A DNA stretch of 64,000 nt from Polaromonas sp. A23 (GTDB lineage Bacteria; Pseudomonadota; Gammaproteobacteria; Burkholderiales; Burkholderiaceae_C), in NCBI RefSeq assembly GCF_002001015.1, contig NZ_MUNO01000037.1, positions 124,001 to 188,000 on the forward strand, written 5' to 3'. Numbering within the stretch: the stretch's first letter is position 1; each line of letters opens with the position of its first letter. Below, piece after piece: positions 39,584-50,043 of the stretch. The translations under genes and the position numbers were made by a program. The notes under the pieces are model-generated. The model had not been told where the DNA came from. It saw only the letters and a program-made list of their open reading frames with translations, and ran no database searches.

Positions 39584-40372
39584 TCAGCCCGGTTGCGTTG
39601 CCAAGGAGCTAGCGTACAGGCAGATCGCTGCGGCAGCGGCAACATTGAGCGACTCCTCTCCGCCGGGCTGGTCAATGCGCACCTTCAGGCGGGCTCTCGC
39701 CATCAGCTCGTCGCCGACGCCCTGCCCCTCGTGCCCCATGGCCCAGGCGCAGGGCATGGGCAGGCTTTGCTGGTGCAAAGAGCCGCCATCGTGTGAACTG
39801 GTTACGAGGATGGGTACTGTCAGTGCGTCCAGCGCCTGCGGCTCCACCGCCTCCAGCAGCTGCAGCGAAAAATGCGCACCCATGCCGGCGCGCAGCACCT
39901 TGGGCGACCAGAGCGCAGCCGTGCCCTTGAGCGCAATCACCTGGCTGAAACCGAAGGCCGCAGCGCTGCGCAGCATGGAGCCGACGTTGCCGGCGTCCTG
40001 CACGCGGTCCAGGATCAGCGAGGCTGCGCCGGGCAACAAGGCAGCAGGTGCCGGCAGATCCAGCACAAACCCCATGCGCGCCGGAGATTCCAGGCCACTG
40101 ATGTCGGGCAGCAAGGCATCCGAAATGACTATGGTTTTGATAGCGGACTGTGCCCATTCGACAGGGGCTACAGGCCAGAATGATTCGGAAAAAACGGCAA
40201 TCTGCGGTTTCAGGCCGCGCGCCAGCGCCGCACGGCACAAATGGTCGCCTTCCAGCCAGACCCGCCCCTGCTTGCGGTAGGCCGTGCTGTCCTGCGACAG
40301 CCTGCGCAGCTCCTTGACCAGGGCGTTGTCGCGCGATGTGACAAAGACGGGGGCTGCCGACGCAGCACTCAA
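39584..40372 (-). CDS. TrmH-family (SpoU) 2'-O-ribose RNA methyltransferase
   Basis: 262 residues if read from TTG 40372, which overlaps the rnhB stop as TTGA and has GAGG upstream; an ATG at 40420 would overlap rnhB by 52 bases. SpoU motifs are present: [20 protein letters not shown] (motif 1), [14 protein letters not shown] (motif 2) and [14 protein letters not shown] (motif 3, SAM knot). It probably methylates rRNA or tRNA ribose, RlmB/TsnR-like; the exact site is unknown. The stretch around SAIKTIVIS is encoded by a family-1 repeat. Confidence 0.88.
   Translation of the reverse strand: MSAASAAPVFVTSRDNALVKELRRLSQDSTAYRKQGRVWLEGDHLCRAALARGLKPQIAVFSESFWPVAPVEWAQSAIKTIVISDALLPDISGLESPARMGFVLDLPAPAALLPGAASLILDRVQDAGNVGSMLRSAAAFGFSQVIALKGTAALWSPKVLRAGMGAHFSLQLLEAVEPQALDALTVPILVTSSHDGGSLHQQSLPMPCAWAMGHEGQGVGDELMARARLKVRIDQPGGEESLNVAAAAAICLYASSLATQPG
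40127..40185 (+). repeat. Family-1 two-hairpin repeat, copy 7 (in the rRNA methyltransferase gene)
   Basis: Reads GACTATGGTTTTGATAGCGG, ACTGTGCCCATTCGACAGGG, GCTACAGGCC. Antisense to the gene and in frame, in the N-terminal substrate-binding part rather than the SpoU core. Confidence 0.8.
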
Positions 40373-40986
40373 CGCAGAACCTCGGCCACCGGGCTGAAGG
40401 AACGGCGATGCTGCGGGCATGCGCCGTGCTCGCGCAAGGCCGCCAGGTGCTCGGCCGTGCCGTAGCCTTTGTGGCCGGCGAAGCCGTATTGCGGATACTC
40501 AAGGTGGAATTGCTCGCACCAGCGGTCCCGATGGACTTTGGCCAGAATGGACGCGGCGGAAATTGATGGCACCAACGCATCGCCTTTGACGATCGCTTCC
40601 GCCAGCATGCTGAGCACCGGCAGGCGATTGCCATCGACCAGCACCTTCACCGGCTTCAGGCGCAAACCCTCCACGGCACGTTTCATCGCCAGCATCGTGG
40701 CCTGCAGAATATTGAGGCTGTCGATTTCTTCCACGCTGGCCTGGGCGATCGAGCAGCACAGGGCCTTGGCGAGGATTTCGTCGTAAAGCTTTTCCCGGCG
40801 CAGTGCCGTCAGCACCTTGGAATCGGCCAGGCCCTTGATGGGCTTGAGGTCGTCCAGGATCACCGCAGCCGCCACCACCGGGCCGGCCAGCGGCCCACGC
40901 CCGGCCTCGTCGACACCGGCCCACAGGCCGGGGGTGTCCCAGGACAGGGTGACCTGCTCAGCTTTCAAGAATGTTCTGGATCGCAT
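40369..40986 (-). CDS. rnhB: Ribonuclease HII
   Basis: 205 residues. The acidic catalytic residues are in [20 protein letters not shown] (Asp-Glu), LVDGNRLP (Asp) and [10 protein letters not shown] (Asp); [17 protein letters not shown] [11 protein letters not shown] is conserved. It removes ribonucleotides from DNA. Its start overlaps the end of lpxB by 29 bases. Confidence 0.96.
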   Translation of the reverse strand: MRSRTFLKAEQVTLSWDTPGLWAGVDEAGRGPLAGPVVAAAVILDDLKPIKGLADSKVLTALRREKLYDEILAKALCCSIAQASVEEIDSLNILQATMLAMKRAVEGLRLKPVKVLVDGNRLPVLSMLAEAIVKGDALVPSISAASILAKVHRDRWCEQFHLEYPQYGFAGHKGYGTAEHLAALREHGACPQHRRSFSPVAEVLR

Positions 40987-42166
40987 CGGTGGCTAGTTGG
41001 GCGGTATCGCGCTGCAACTCTTGGTGCAGCTGGCTGAATCGTTGTTCGACGGCGGCAATTTTTTCGGGTGCGGAGATTTTCGCATCTATCCACTGCAAAA
41101 CAGCATCGGCCAGCGCTTTTGGCGTGGCAGCGTCCTGCAGCAGTTCGGGCACCACAAAATCGCGGCACAGAATGTTGGGCAGACCGACCCAGGGCTGCAG
41201 CTTCTTGCGGCGCATGATCTGCCAGGACAGCCAGTTCATGTTGTAGGCGATCACCATGGGCCGCTTGAACAGCGCCGCCTCCAGCGTTGCGGTGCCGCTG
41301 GCAATCAGGGTGACGTCGCAGGCCGCCAGCACTGCGTGGGATTGCCCGGCAACAATCTGCACATCATCCTGCATGCCGGCCGCCCTCACCGCCTGGGCGA
41401 TGAGTTCGCGCAGGGCGGGCACGGCGGGAACTATTATTTTGATAGCTGGATGCGACCGCCTGACAAGGACTGCAGCCTGAAAGAACCGGTCAGCCAGGTA
41501 CTGGATCTCGGAACGCCGGCTGCCCGGCAACACCGCCAGCACCAGGTCGTCGGCCTGCAACCCCAGCTGCTGGCGAGCCTGCAATCGATTGGGCTGCATC
41601 GGGATCATGCTGGCCAGCGGGTGGCCCACGTAGGTGGCGGCAATACCGTGCTGCGCCAGCAAGGCCGGCTCAAAAGGAAAAATGCACAAAACGTGATCAA
41701 CACTGCGGCGGATTTTTTCCACCCGATCAGCACGCCAGGCCCAGACCGACGGGCTGATGAAATGCACGGTGCGGATGCCGACCGCCTTGAGGTCAACCTC
41801 CAGGTCGAGGTTGAAGTCGGGGGCATCCACCCCAATAAAAACGTCGGGGCGTTGCTGCAGCAGTTTTTCCTTTAATTGCCTGCGAATGCCGACAATTTCC
41901 CGGTAGTGCCGTAGCACCTCGACATACCCGCGCACCGCCAGTTTTTCACTGGGCCACAAGGCCTCAAAACCCCGGCTCACCATCTGGGGCCCGCCTATGC
42001 CACTGACCCGCAGACCCGGCCAGCGCGTGCGAAAACCGTCAAGCAGCAAGCTGGCGAGCAAATCCCCGGAAGTTTCGCCAGCCACCATCACCATGTCGGG
42101 TGCGTGCTGCGCAGCGGGCCCACCCGCCTCAGGACGGCTGGGCAGAGGGGTTGACACCAGAGACAT
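40958..42166 (-). CDS. lpxB: Lipid-A-disaccharide synthase
   Basis: 402 residues. Family blocks [53 protein letters not shown] and [20 protein letters not shown] are present. It condenses UDP-diacylglucosamine with lipid X at the inner membrane. A family-1 repeat encodes the surface segment [13 protein letters not shown] between the two Rossmann domains. Six bases after lpxA. Confidence 0.97.
   Translation of the reverse strand: MSLVSTPLPSRPEAGGPAAQHAPDMVMVAGETSGDLLASLLLDGFRTRWPGLRVSGIGGPQMVSRGFEALWPSEKLAVRGYVEVLRHYREIVGIRRQLKEKLLQQRPDVFIGVDAPDFNLDLEVDLKAVGIRTVHFISPSVWAWRADRVEKIRRSVDHVLCIFPFEPALLAQHGIAATYVGHPLASMIPMQPNRLQARQQLGLQADDLVLAVLPGSRRSEIQYLADRFFQAAVLVRRSHPAIKIIVPAVPALRELIAQAVRAAGMQDDVQIVAGQSHAVLAACDVTLIASGTATLEAALFKRPMVIAYNMNWLSWQIMRRKKLQPWVGLPNILCRDFVVPELLQDAATPKALADAVLQWIDAKISAPEKIAAVEQRFSQLHQELQRDTAQLATDAIQNILES
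41429..41486 (+). repeat. Family-1 two-hairpin repeat, copy 8 (in lpxB)
   Basis: Reads ACTATTATTTTGATAGCTGG, ATGCGACCGCCTGACAAGGA, CTGCAGCC. Antisense to lpxB and in frame; it codes for the region around [15 protein letters not shown]. Confidence 0.8.
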
Positions 42167-42172
42167 CAGCGC

Positions 42173-42967
42173 CTACCGGACGATACCGCGCTGCGGTGTG
42201 GTCTGCTGCAAAAATGAGAGCATCATCTGCACGTCCGGAACGGACTCAGGGTACTTTTCGCTCAGACCAGCAATCTGCGTCTGAGCCGTGTCCAGGGGCA
42301 AGTCCTCACGGTACAGAGCCTTGTGCATGGCCTTCACCGCGGCAATGCGCTCGGGAGAGAACCCCCGCCGGCGCAGGCCCTCAAAATTCATCGAACGCGC
42401 CTCGGCGGGCTGCCCCTGGCACATCACAAAAGGCGGCAAATCGGCAAACAGCAACGAACACATGGCCGTCATGCTGTGCGCGCCGATCCGCACAAACTGG
42501 TGGACCACGGTAAAGCCGCCAAGAATCACCCAGTCGTCGACCGTCACGTGACCGGCCAGTTGCGAGTTATTGGCGAAGGTGGTGTTGTTGCCCACCAGGC
42601 AATCGTGCGCCAGGTGCACGTACGCCATCATCCAGTTGTCGTTGCCCAGCCTGGTCACCCCGCCGCCGCCAGGCGTGCCGATATTGAAAGTGCAAAACTC
42701 GCGAATGGTGTTGCGGTCGCCGATCACCAGCTCGCCAGGCTCGCCGGCATACTTCTTGTCCTGCGGAATCGCACCCAGCGAATTGAACTGAAAAATGCGG
42801 TTATCACGTCCTATCGTCGTGTGGCCTTCGATGACGCAGTGCGCGCCTATGGTGGTGCCGGCGGCAACCTTGACGTTCGGGCCGATGACGGTATAGGGCC
42901 CAACGCTGACGCTACTGTCGAGCTGGGCCTGGGGGTCAACCAGCGCTGTGGAATGAATGGTGGTCAT
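42173..42967 (-). CDS. lpxA: Acyl-ACP--UDP-N-acetylglucosamine O-acyltransferase
   Basis: 264 residues, normal length. Left-handed beta-helix hexapeptide repeats from the N-terminus ([20 protein letters not shown]), with the catalytic His in [15 protein letters not shown], and a C-terminal helical domain ([25 protein letters not shown]). It performs the first step of lipid A synthesis. A family-2 element separates it from fabZ. Confidence 0.97.
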   Translation of the reverse strand: MTTIHSTALVDPQAQLDSSVSVGPYTVIGPNVKVAAGTTIGAHCVIEGHTTIGRDNRIFQFNSLGAIPQDKKYAGEPGELVIGDRNTIREFCTFNIGTPGGGGVTRLGNDNWMMAYVHLAHDCLVGNNTTFANNSQLAGHVTVDDWVILGGFTVVHQFVRIGAHSMTAMCSLLFADLPPFVMCQGQPAEARSMNFEGLRRRGFSPERIAAVKAMHKALYREDLPLDTAQTQIAGLSEKYPESVPDVQMMLSFLQQTTPQRGIVR

Positions 42968-43034
42968 GAAAAAATGTACTGTGCAGCGAAGACATGGGCC
43001 AGCGGCACTGCGGGCAAACTCCCCTTCAAGCCGG

Positions 43035-43121
43035 GGCCGCGGAACCGGCTTTGCCGGGCCGCAGGCGCAGCGGCCCCCTCGGGGGGCAGCGCATTACGCG
43101 AAGCGAAAAGCGTGGGGGCCA
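43035..43121 (-). repeat. Family-2 GC-rich 3' element, copy C (after fabZ)
   Basis: It begins two bases after the fabZ stop and reads, on the fabZ strand, GGCCCCCACGCTTTTCGCTT, CGCGTAATGCGC, then the hairpin GCCCCCCGAGGGGGC, CGCTGCGCCTGCGG and CCGGCAAAGCCGG. This is the short form, lacking the extra stems of copies A and B. Confidence 0.88.
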
Positions 43122-43122
43122 T

Positions 43123-43563
43123 TCAAGCAATAGTGCGCATGGTGCACATGAGTTCGGCCTCACAGACCATGTTGCCCTCGACATGCGCCGTTCCCTTGAA
43201 CTTGAATACGCCGGCCTTCAGCCGGTCCAGTGTCAGCTCCATGATCAACTGGTCACCTGGCTCCACCGGCCGCTTGAAACGCGCGCCGTCGATTCCGGCA
43301 AAGTAATACACCGTCTTGTCATCGGGTGTCACACCCTGCATATCGAAAGCCAGCAAAGCTGCTACCTGGGCCATGGCTTCAAGCATCAGCACGCCCGGCA
43401 TCACTGGCCTGTGCGGAAAGTGCCCGGTGAAAAAAGGCTCGTTGATCGTGACATTTTTCAGAGCCTTGATGCGTTTGCCCTTGTCGAGCTCAAGCACACG
43501 ATCCACCAGCAGAAAGGGGAAACGGTGCGGGAGTTGCTTGAGAATTTGGTGAATGTCCATCAT
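43123..43563 (-). CDS. fabZ: 3-hydroxyacyl-ACP dehydratase FabZ
   Basis: 146 residues. The hot-dog fold signature includes the catalytic His in [23 protein letters not shown] and the Glu within LEAMAQ. It dehydrates hydroxyacyl-ACP in fatty acid synthesis. Its start overlaps the lpxD stop by four bases (ATGA), as usual in the lpxD-fabZ-lpxA-lpxB cluster. Confidence 0.97.
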   Translation of the reverse strand: MMDIHQILKQLPHRFPFLLVDRVLELDKGKRIKALKNVTINEPFFTGHFPHRPVMPGVLMLEAMAQVAALLAFDMQGVTPDDKTVYYFAGIDGARFKRPVEPGDQLIMELTLDRLKAGVFKFKGTAHVEGNMVCEAELMCTMRTIA

Positions 43564-44627
43564 GATTTTTCTTCGGTCTTTCCAGAGGCTTTTTCAGTCG
43601 TTTGCTCGAGCAATTTGAGGCGTTCACGCAAAGCGTGAAGCTGCTTGAGCGTGGCTGCATTTTTTTCCCACTGTGCATTGTCGTCGATGGGAAACAGCCC
43701 GGTGTAATGCCCCGGCTTGTGAATCGACCGCGTTACCACCGAAGCAGCCGAAACATGCACATGATCAGCAAGGCTCAAATGCCCCAGCACCACAGCACCG
43801 CCGCCCACGGTGCAATGGGCGCCGATGATGGCACTGCCCGCCACTCCCGCACAGCCTGCGAGGGCCGAATGCCGCCCTATCCGCACGTTATGGCCGATCT
43901 GCACCAGGTTGTCCAGCTTGACGCCGTCTTCGATCACCGTGTCCTGCAGCGAACCCCGGTCAATGCAGGTGTTGGCACCAATCTCCACGTCGTTGCCAAT
44001 GCGCACTACCCCCAGCTGTTCAATTTTCTCCCAGCGGCCTTCATGCGGCGCAAAACCAAAGCCATCGGCACCGATCACGGCGCCGGGATGCACGATACAG
44101 CGCGCCCCGAGAGAACACCCGTCTGCCACGGTCACACGGGCCGACAGATGGGTGTCTGTACCGATTCGAACATCATTACCGATCACGCCATGCGCACCCA
44201 CACGGACGCCTGAGCCCAATACCGCATGGGAACCCACGCTCGAAAAAGCCCCAACCGTCACGTCGGGCGCCAGCTTTGCCAGGGGGTCGATGAAGGCACT
44301 GGGGTGTACACCGGGCGTATGAAGTGGCTGGTGGCGCTGCTTCCAGAACTGGGTGATACGGGCAAAGTACAAGTAGGGGTCATCGACGATGATGCAGGCC
44401 CCGCGCTGCATGGCGGGTTCTGCAGCTCCCGGGCCCACCACCACGCAGGCCGCAGCGGACTGGCCGAGCTTAGCCTGGTACTTGGGATGACTTAGAAAAG
44501 TGAGTTCGGCGGCTCCGGCCGATTCGAGCGGGGCGAGCCTTTCAATGAGGACATCCGGATTCCCCACCAGCCGGGCGTCAAATTCGCCGGCGAGCGACGC
44601 AACAATGTCCCCGAGTCTAAGCGTCAC
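43560..44627 (-). CDS. lpxD: UDP-3-O-acylglucosamine N-acyltransferase
   Basis: 355 residues. It has an N-terminal uridine-binding domain, hexapeptide beta-helix repeats with the catalytic His in [20 protein letters not shown], and a C-terminal helix (about 320-355) that is longer and more charged than in E. coli. It adds the second acyl chain in lipid A synthesis. 23 bp after the skp-like gene. Confidence 0.97.
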   Translation of the reverse strand: MTLRLGDIVASLAGEFDARLVGNPDVLIERLAPLESAGAAELTFLSHPKYQAKLGQSAAACVVVGPGAAEPAMQRGACIIVDDPYLYFARITQFWKQRHQPLHTPGVHPSAFIDPLAKLAPDVTVGAFSSVGSHAVLGSGVRVGAHGVIGNDVRIGTDTHLSARVTVADGCSLGARCIVHPGAVIGADGFGFAPHEGRWEKIEQLGVVRIGNDVEIGANTCIDRGSLQDTVIEDGVKLDNLVQIGHNVRIGRHSALAGCAGVAGSAIIGAHCTVGGGAVVLGHLSLADHVHVSAASVVTRSIHKPGHYTGLFPIDDNAQWEKNAATLKQLHALRERLKLLEQTTEKASGKTEEKS

Positions 44628-44650
44628 ACCTGGCTTGTCCGTGTGAGCGC

Positions 44651-45157
44651 CTATCGGGCGGCGTTGAGTGCCTTGATGACCTTGTCGGTGATGTCATGCT
44701 TGGGATTGGCATAAACCGCTTCCTGCAACACCAGATCGTATTTTTCGGCCTCGGCAACGGCCTTAACAACTTTGTTCGCGCGTTCAATGACCTGTTGCAG
44801 TTCTTCATTTTTCCGTGCATTGAGGTCTTCCTGGAATTCACGGCGCTTGCGCTGGAATTCGCGGTCCTGTTCCACCAGCTGCTTCTGGCGCGTGGCACGC
44901 TGGCTTTCAGCAAGTGTCGGTGCCTCACGGTCAAATTTATCCGCTAGCGACTTGAGCTGCGTGCCAAGGTCGGTAAGTTCCTTCTCCCGCTTGCCGAACT
45001 CCTGCTCCAGCTTGGCTTGCGCCGCCTTGGCGCTATTGGCCTCGCGGAAGATCCGGTCAATATTGACGATGCCGACCTTGAACTCCTGCGCACCCGCAGC
45101 GAAAGTGACAAGTGCCATGACGGCAGCCAGAAGAAACTTGTATGAAAGATGTTTCAT
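44651..45157 (-). CDS. skp: Periplasmic chaperone Skp (OmpH)
   Basis: 168 residues with a signal peptide ([17 protein letters not shown]). The core [36 protein letters not shown] and the long charged helices (about 50-130) are the tentacles of the Skp trimer, which holds unfolded outer-membrane proteins for BamA. The start overlaps the bamA stop by one base (TAATG). Confidence 0.95.
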   Translation of the reverse strand: MKHLSYKFLLAAVMALVTFAAGAQEFKVGIVNIDRIFREANSAKAAQAKLEQEFGKREKELTDLGTQLKSLADKFDREAPTLAESQRATRQKQLVEQDREFQRKRREFQEDLNARKNEELQQVIERANKVVKAVAEAEKYDLVLQEAVYANPKHDITDKVIKALNAAR

Positions 45158-47463
45158 TAGAACGATGTACCAATCTGAAATTGCAATCTCTGGATTTTAT
45201 CCCCCGGCTTCTTCTTCACGGGATGGGCGAATGCCAGGCGCAGCGGCCCCAGCGGAGAAATCCAGCTGACACCTATACCGGTGGAGGCTCGAAGCTCGCG
45301 AAGGTTGTATTTTTCGTTCTCGCCAAACACATTGCCTGCGTCCACAAAACCAAACAACCGCAATGTCCTGTCATTGCCGGCGCCAGGGAAGGGAGCCAGC
45401 AATTCGGCATTGAGCGTGATTTTTTTCGGGCCGCCGATGGAGTTGCCCTGGGAGTCGCGTGGCCCAAGTGAACCAGGCTCAAAACCCCGGACTGAACCCA
45501 AACCACCTGAGTAGGAGTTCTTGAACACCGGGAATGGCTGTCCATTGAGCCCCTTGCCCCAACCTAGCTCGGTGTTCACGGCAATGGTGAACTGCTTGTT
45601 CAGCGGAATGTACTGCTGGAACTGGTAGTTGCTACGCAGGAATCTGGCGTCGCCCAGTACGCCCCAGTCGCCGTATACCCGCTGGAAACGCCCGCTTGTG
45701 GGGACCAATGCGCTGTCGCGTTCATCACGCGACCAGCCTATTGTTAAAGGAAAGGTGTTACTTTTGGCGCCAAAAGTACGGGTGTAGTCTTGGTAGACCA
45801 CCGGCAGATTGGTTCCCGAAATATCGATTTGCTCCACCCCAGCACCGAAGTAAACCGTATCAACTTCGCTGAAAGGCACGCCGAACCGAATGCTTGCGCC
45901 GGTTGTTTTAAGCGCGTAATCAGCACCAAACGTACCCTTCTGGCTGTCGTAAGGCCGGGATGTGCGCGTATAGACGTCAATCGTCCGGGAAATGCCATCT
46001 GCCGTGAAATAGGGGTCGACCGTGCTCACGACGAGCTGCCGGTTGTATTTTCCGGTATTAACTTCAAGGCCAAGGTAGTTGCCCGTACCAAAGGCGTTTT
46101 CCTGCTTGAAACCAAAAGAAAGCGACACCTTGTCGGCGCTGGAATAGCCCGCACCCAATTGAAGATTTCCTGTTGGTTTTTCGACCACGGCCATATTCAG
46201 GTCCACCTGATCGGTTGTGCCGGGAACTTCTTGCGTGTCAATGTTGACTTCGGTGAAATAGCCCAGACGATCCACGCGGTCTCGCGAGAGGCGGATCTTG
46301 TCACCGTCATACCACGAAGCTTCAAACTGCCTGAATTCGCGGCGGACCACTTCATCACGTGTACGATTGTTCCCGCTGACATTGATGCGGCGCACATAGG
46401 CCCGACGGGAAGGTTCGCCCTGCAGGACAAATGCCACCCTGTTATTGGTGCGGTCAATTTCAGGGCGGGCTTCCACCTTAGCGAACGCGTAGCCGAAACT
46501 GCCGAAATACTCGGTAAACGCCTTGACGGTTTGCGCGACCTGGTCGGCGTTGTAAGCCTCACCGGGTTTGATGGTCACCAGAGTCTTGAACTCTTCCTCA
46601 CGCTCAAGATAATTACCTTCCAGCTTGACACCGGACACAGTAAAACGCTCACCTTCTGTGATGTTGAGCGTCAAGGAAATATCTTGCTTGTTTGGCGATA
46701 TGGCGACCTGGGTGGAGTCAACCTTGAACTCGAGATAGCCCCGAGTCAAATAATAGGAACGCAAGGTCTCAATATCGGCATTGAACTTGGCGCGAGAGTA
46801 ACGGTCAGACTTGGTGTACCAGCTGAGCCAGCCGCCGGTATCCAAGTCAAACAGGTTTCTCAATGTTGACTCGCTGAAAGCCTTGTTTCCAACGATGCGG
46901 ATTTCCTTGATCTTGGCGACATCGCCTTCGACGACGCTGAAGGTCACATTGACCCGGTTGCGCTCGATCGGTGTCACGGTGGTCAGCACCTCGGCGCCGT
47001 ACAGACTGCGGTTGATGTACTGGCGCTTGAGTTCCTGCTCCGCCCGGTCAGCCAGGGCCTTGTCGAAGGGCCGGCCGTCGGCCAAGCCGATCTCGCGCAG
47101 GGCTTTCTTCAGCACTTCCTTGTCAAACTCTTTGGCGCCGACGAAGTCCACGTCGGCCACTGTTGGGCGCTCCTCGACAATCACCACCAGTACGTCACCA
47201 CTGACTTCCAGCCGTACATCCTTGAACAAGCCCAGACCAAACAGTGCGCGAATCGCGCCGGCGCCCTTGTCATCGGTATAGGTTTCGCCCACGCGAAAAG
47301 GCAACGAGGCAAAAATGGTTCCAGGCTCAACCCGCTGCAGGCCTTCAACGCGAATATCGCGCACTGTAAAAGGATCCACCGCCCAGGCGGCATGCGCTAT
47401 CAGAAAACTGGCCACGACCGCAGAAACGCTGCGAACCTTGAATCGTTTGATTTGTTTTTGCAT
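45157..47463 (-). CDS. bamA: Outer-membrane protein assembly factor BamA
   Basis: 768 residues from ATG 47463 (MQKQIKRF), which begins the signal peptide ending AHAAWAVD; the frame continues upstream without a ribosome site. Five POTRA domains (starting FTVRDIRVEGLQRVEPGTIFASLPF) are followed by a 16-stranded barrel with GGLGSVRGFEPGSLGPRD, the conserved VRGF of loop 6, and a C-terminal aromatic residue (QFQIGTSF). It inserts beta-barrel proteins into the outer membrane. Confidence 0.97.
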   Translation of the reverse strand: MQKQIKRFKVRSVSAVVASFLIAHAAWAVDPFTVRDIRVEGLQRVEPGTIFASLPFRVGETYTDDKGAGAIRALFGLGLFKDVRLEVSGDVLVVIVEERPTVADVDFVGAKEFDKEVLKKALREIGLADGRPFDKALADRAEQELKRQYINRSLYGAEVLTTVTPIERNRVNVTFSVVEGDVAKIKEIRIVGNKAFSESTLRNLFDLDTGGWLSWYTKSDRYSRAKFNADIETLRSYYLTRGYLEFKVDSTQVAISPNKQDISLTLNITEGERFTVSGVKLEGNYLEREEEFKTLVTIKPGEAYNADQVAQTVKAFTEYFGSFGYAFAKVEARPEIDRTNNRVAFVLQGEPSRRAYVRRINVSGNNRTRDEVVRREFRQFEASWYDGDKIRLSRDRVDRLGYFTEVNIDTQEVPGTTDQVDLNMAVVEKPTGNLQLGAGYSSADKVSLSFGFKQENAFGTGNYLGLEVNTGKYNRQLVVSTVDPYFTADGISRTIDVYTRTSRPYDSQKGTFGADYALKTTGASIRFGVPFSEVDTVYFGAGVEQIDISGTNLPVVYQDYTRTFGAKSNTFPLTIGWSRDERDSALVPTSGRFQRVYGDWGVLGDARFLRSNYQFQQYIPLNKQFTIAVNTELGWGKGLNGQPFPVFKNSYSGGLGSVRGFEPGSLGPRDSQGNSIGGPKKITLNAELLAPFPGAGNDRTLRLFGFVDAGNVFGENEKYNLRELRASTGIGVSWISPLGPLRLAFAHPVKKKPGDKIQRLQFQIGTSF

Positions 47464-47476
47464 GAAAAGTATGGAG

Positions 47477-48832
47477 TTAACCCAAAAGCCGCGAGACATC
47501 GTTAAACAGGGCAACTGACATCATGCCCAGCAGGATTGCAACGCCTCCGCGCTGCAACCGGTCCATCCACGCGTCAGACACGCTTTTGCCGGTAATCGCC
47601 TCCCAAAGATAATACATCAGGTGCCCCCCGTCCAAAACCGGCAGTGGCAGTAAATTGAGCACGCCCAGGCTGACGCTGATCAGCGCCAGAAACAGCAGAT
47701 AGGCGGTCCAACCGATGCTTGCCGACTTGCCGGCGTAGTCGGCAATCGTCAGCGGGCCGCTGAGGTTTTTCAGAGAGGCCTCGCCAATGACCATCTTGCC
47801 CATCATTTTCAGTGTGAGCACAGAGACCTGCCAGGTACGGACGGCGGCACTCCAGAGGCCGTCAAGCGGCCCATACCGCACCGTGACCATGGCGGGCGGC
47901 GCGCCGACATAGGCGCCAATGCGGGCGATCGACCGGCCGTCCTCCTGCCTGATCTCTGGCGTGACCGGCAAGTCCATCGCCCGCCCGTCCCGCACGATGT
48001 ACCAGGTTTGGGTTCCGCTGGAAGCCCGGATGATTTCACGCAGTTGCGGGCCGTCGATGATGGCCAGACTGCCAATGCGAGACACCAGATCGCCGCTGCG
48101 AAGACCAGATTTCTCGGCGGCGCCGCCAGCCATCAGCTCGCCGATCAGCGGCTCGGTCCAGGGGCCGATGATGCCGATTTTTCTAAATAGCTGCGCATCG
48201 GCATCGGCGGCCTGGAGCTGGCCCAGCGGCAACACCAGTTCTCGCGCCGCTGCCCCAGCTGTAGTGGCGCTGGAGGAGATCGCCAACCGGACGTCGCGGC
48301 TGTTCAGCGCGCCTTGGGTCAACAGCCATCGCAGGTCCTCGAAAGATCGAACGTCCTGCAAAGGCTCTCCGTCAAAAGCCGCTTGCTGCACCCGTTCCCC
48401 ACCGTGCAGGCCCGCGCGCTCGGCGATGGAACCCGCCACGGGACTGGCCAGAACGGCTTCGGGCTCCTGCAAACCGCTCCAGTTGACGACGGCATACAGG
48501 ACGATCGCCAGCAGCAGGTTGGCAACCGGCCCCGCAGCGACCACCGCAGCGCGCGAACGCAAAGACTGCGTGTTGAAAGCCAGGTGCCGCTCTGACGGGT
48601 CAACCGGGCCTTCCCGTTCATCGAGCATCTTGACGTAACCACCCAGAGGCAGCAGGCCGATGGAAAACTCGGTCGACCGGTTCCTGATCCGCCACGTGTA
48701 AATGGGCTTGCCGAAGCCGACGGAAAACTTCAGAACCTTGATACCGCAGGCCACAGCCACGCGGTAGTGGCCATACTCGTGGACGGCAATCAGAACTCCC
48801 AGGGCAACAACAAAGGCGACCAAGGTCAGCAT
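47477..48832 (-). CDS. rseP: Site-2 zinc metalloprotease RseP
   Basis: 451 residues. The zinc motif HEYGH is in transmembrane segment 1 (about 18-22), with the third ligand in LLPLPVLDGGHLMYY. Two PDZ domains (about 115-290) lie in the periplasmic loop and there are four membrane segments. It cleaves the anti-sigma factor RseA in the envelope stress pathway. 13 bp before bamA. Confidence 0.96.
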   Translation of the reverse strand: MLTLVAFVVALGVLIAVHEYGHYRVAVACGIKVLKFSVGFGKPIYTWRIRNRSTEFSIGLLPLGGYVKMLDEREGPVDPSERHLAFNTQSLRSRAAVVAAGPVANLLLAIVLYAVVNWSGLQEPEAVLASPVAGSIAERAGLHGGERVQQAAFDGEPLQDVRSFEDLRWLLTQGALNSRDVRLAISSSATTAGAAARELVLPLGQLQAADADAQLFRKIGIIGPWTEPLIGELMAGGAAEKSGLRSGDLVSRIGSLAIIDGPQLREIIRASSGTQTWYIVRDGRAMDLPVTPEIRQEDGRSIARIGAYVGAPPAMVTVRYGPLDGLWSAAVRTWQVSVLTLKMMGKMVIGEASLKNLSGPLTIADYAGKSASIGWTAYLLFLALISVSLGVLNLLPLPVLDGGHLMYYLWEAITGKSVSDAWMDRLQRGGVAILLGMMSVALFNDVSRLLG

Positions 48833-48845
48833 GGCAAAACTCCTG

Positions 48846-50033
48846 TCAAGTCGCCAGATTTCCGGCGATTTTGATGGCTGCAGCGCGGGATTCGGCGTCC
48901 AGCGCCAGCAAGTCCCCTATCCCGCGAATTTCAGAGGCGTTCACAGTATCCAGGGTTCCACGGTTTACTGCGTGGATCTGGTCGAAACGAATGCGTTTTT
49001 CAAGAAAGGCTGCCACCGCTATTTCATTAGCGGCATTCAGCACCACGCAAGTACCGGGCGGTGCACGCAAACTCTCCCAAGCCAACGGCAAGCAGGGGAA
49101 ACGCTGAAAGTCCGGGACCTCGAAGGTCATGGCGGCCATCCGGGCGAAGTCCAGGCGTGCCGTGCCGCTTTCGATCCGCTCTGGCCAGGACAGACCATAA
49201 GCAATCGGCACCCGCATATCCGGCGTACCCAGCTGGGCCATCACCGATGCATCATGGAACTGCACCATCGAATGGATGATTTGCTGCGGATGAATCACCA
49301 CCTCGATCTGCTCCGGCACGACACCAAACAGGTACTTGGCCTCGATCACCTCCAAAGCCTTGTTCATCATCGTGGCCGAATCCACCGAAATCTTGCGACC
49401 CATCGAAAAATTGGGGTGCGAGCAGGCCTGCTCGGGCGTTACGTCACGCAAAGTTACCGGATCACGGGCACGAAAAGGACCGCCCGACGAGGTCAGCATG
49501 ATTTTTTCAATGCGCCGGGGCCAAACCGCCGGGTCTTCGGGTAATGACTGAAAAATGGCCGAATGTTCGCTGTCAATCGGAAGCAATCGGGCGCCGCCTT
49601 CATGAACCGCCTGCATAAACACCTCGCCCCCAACCACCAATGCCTCCTTGTTGGCAAGCAACAGCCGTTTACCGGACCTTGCCGCAGCAATGCACGGCGC
49701 CAGACCCGCTGCACCCACAATGGCCGCCATGACGGTATCCACCAGTTCGTGCGACGCTATCATTTCGAGAGCATCTTGCGCCCATAAAACCTGGACTGGA
49801 AGCTGATTTGCCTTGATTTTTTCCGCCAGTAAGCGGGCATGCGGCTCACTGGCCATCACGGCATATTGGGGCTTGAACTGCGCGCATTGCGCCAGCAGCA
49901 ATTCGGTTTGGGTAGCCGCGCTGAGGGCAAACACCTCAAAGCGTTCAGGGTGGCGAGCGATGACATCCAGCGTATTGACCCCAACCGAGCCGGTAGAGCC
50001 CAACACCGTGACGCGTTGTTTCATGGGTGTCAT
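48846..50033 (-). CDS. dxr: 1-deoxy-D-xylulose 5-phosphate reductoisomerase
   Basis: 395 residues. The NADPH motif TVLGSTGSVGVNTLDVI is at the N-terminus; LLANKEALVVGG, the metal site DSEHSAIFQ and the flexible loop MGRKISVDSATMMNK are intact. It performs the first committed step of MEP isoprenoid synthesis. A family-1 repeat encodes the segment WAQDALEMIAS in the N-terminal domain. Confidence 0.97.
   Translation of the reverse strand: MTPMKQRVTVLGSTGSVGVNTLDVIARHPERFEVFALSAATQTELLLAQCAQFKPQYAVMASEPHARLLAEKIKANQLPVQVLWAQDALEMIASHELVDTVMAAIVGAAGLAPCIAAARSGKRLLLANKEALVVGGEVFMQAVHEGGARLLPIDSEHSAIFQSLPEDPAVWPRRIEKIMLTSSGGPFRARDPVTLRDVTPEQACSHPNFSMGRKISVDSATMMNKALEVIEAKYLFGVVPEQIEVVIHPQQIIHSMVQFHDASVMAQLGTPDMRVPIAYGLSWPERIESGTARLDFARMAAMTFEVPDFQRFPCLPLAWESLRAPPGTCVVLNAANEIAVAAFLEKRIRFDQIHAVNRGTLDTVNASEIRGIGDLLALDAESRAAAIKIAGNLAT
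49756..49812 (+). repeat. Family-1 two-hairpin repeat, copy 9 (in dxr)
   Basis: Reads GCTATCATTTCGAGAGCATC, TTGCGCCCATAAAACCTGGA, CTGGAAGC, TGATTTG. Antisense to dxr and in frame; it spans a length-variable surface segment. Confidence 0.75.
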
Positions 50034-50043
50034 GCGATTCAGG

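Noticed and set aside
45226..45262. GGCGCAGCGGCCCC in bamA resembling family-2
   Set aside because: The match is limited to about 14 bases, encodes the conserved PLGPLRLAFA strand of BamA and lacks the other parts of the element.
48180..48215. CTAAATAGCTGCGCATCG in rseP resembling family-1
   Set aside because: Only the centre of the first hairpin matches and the second half is absent; too weak to list.
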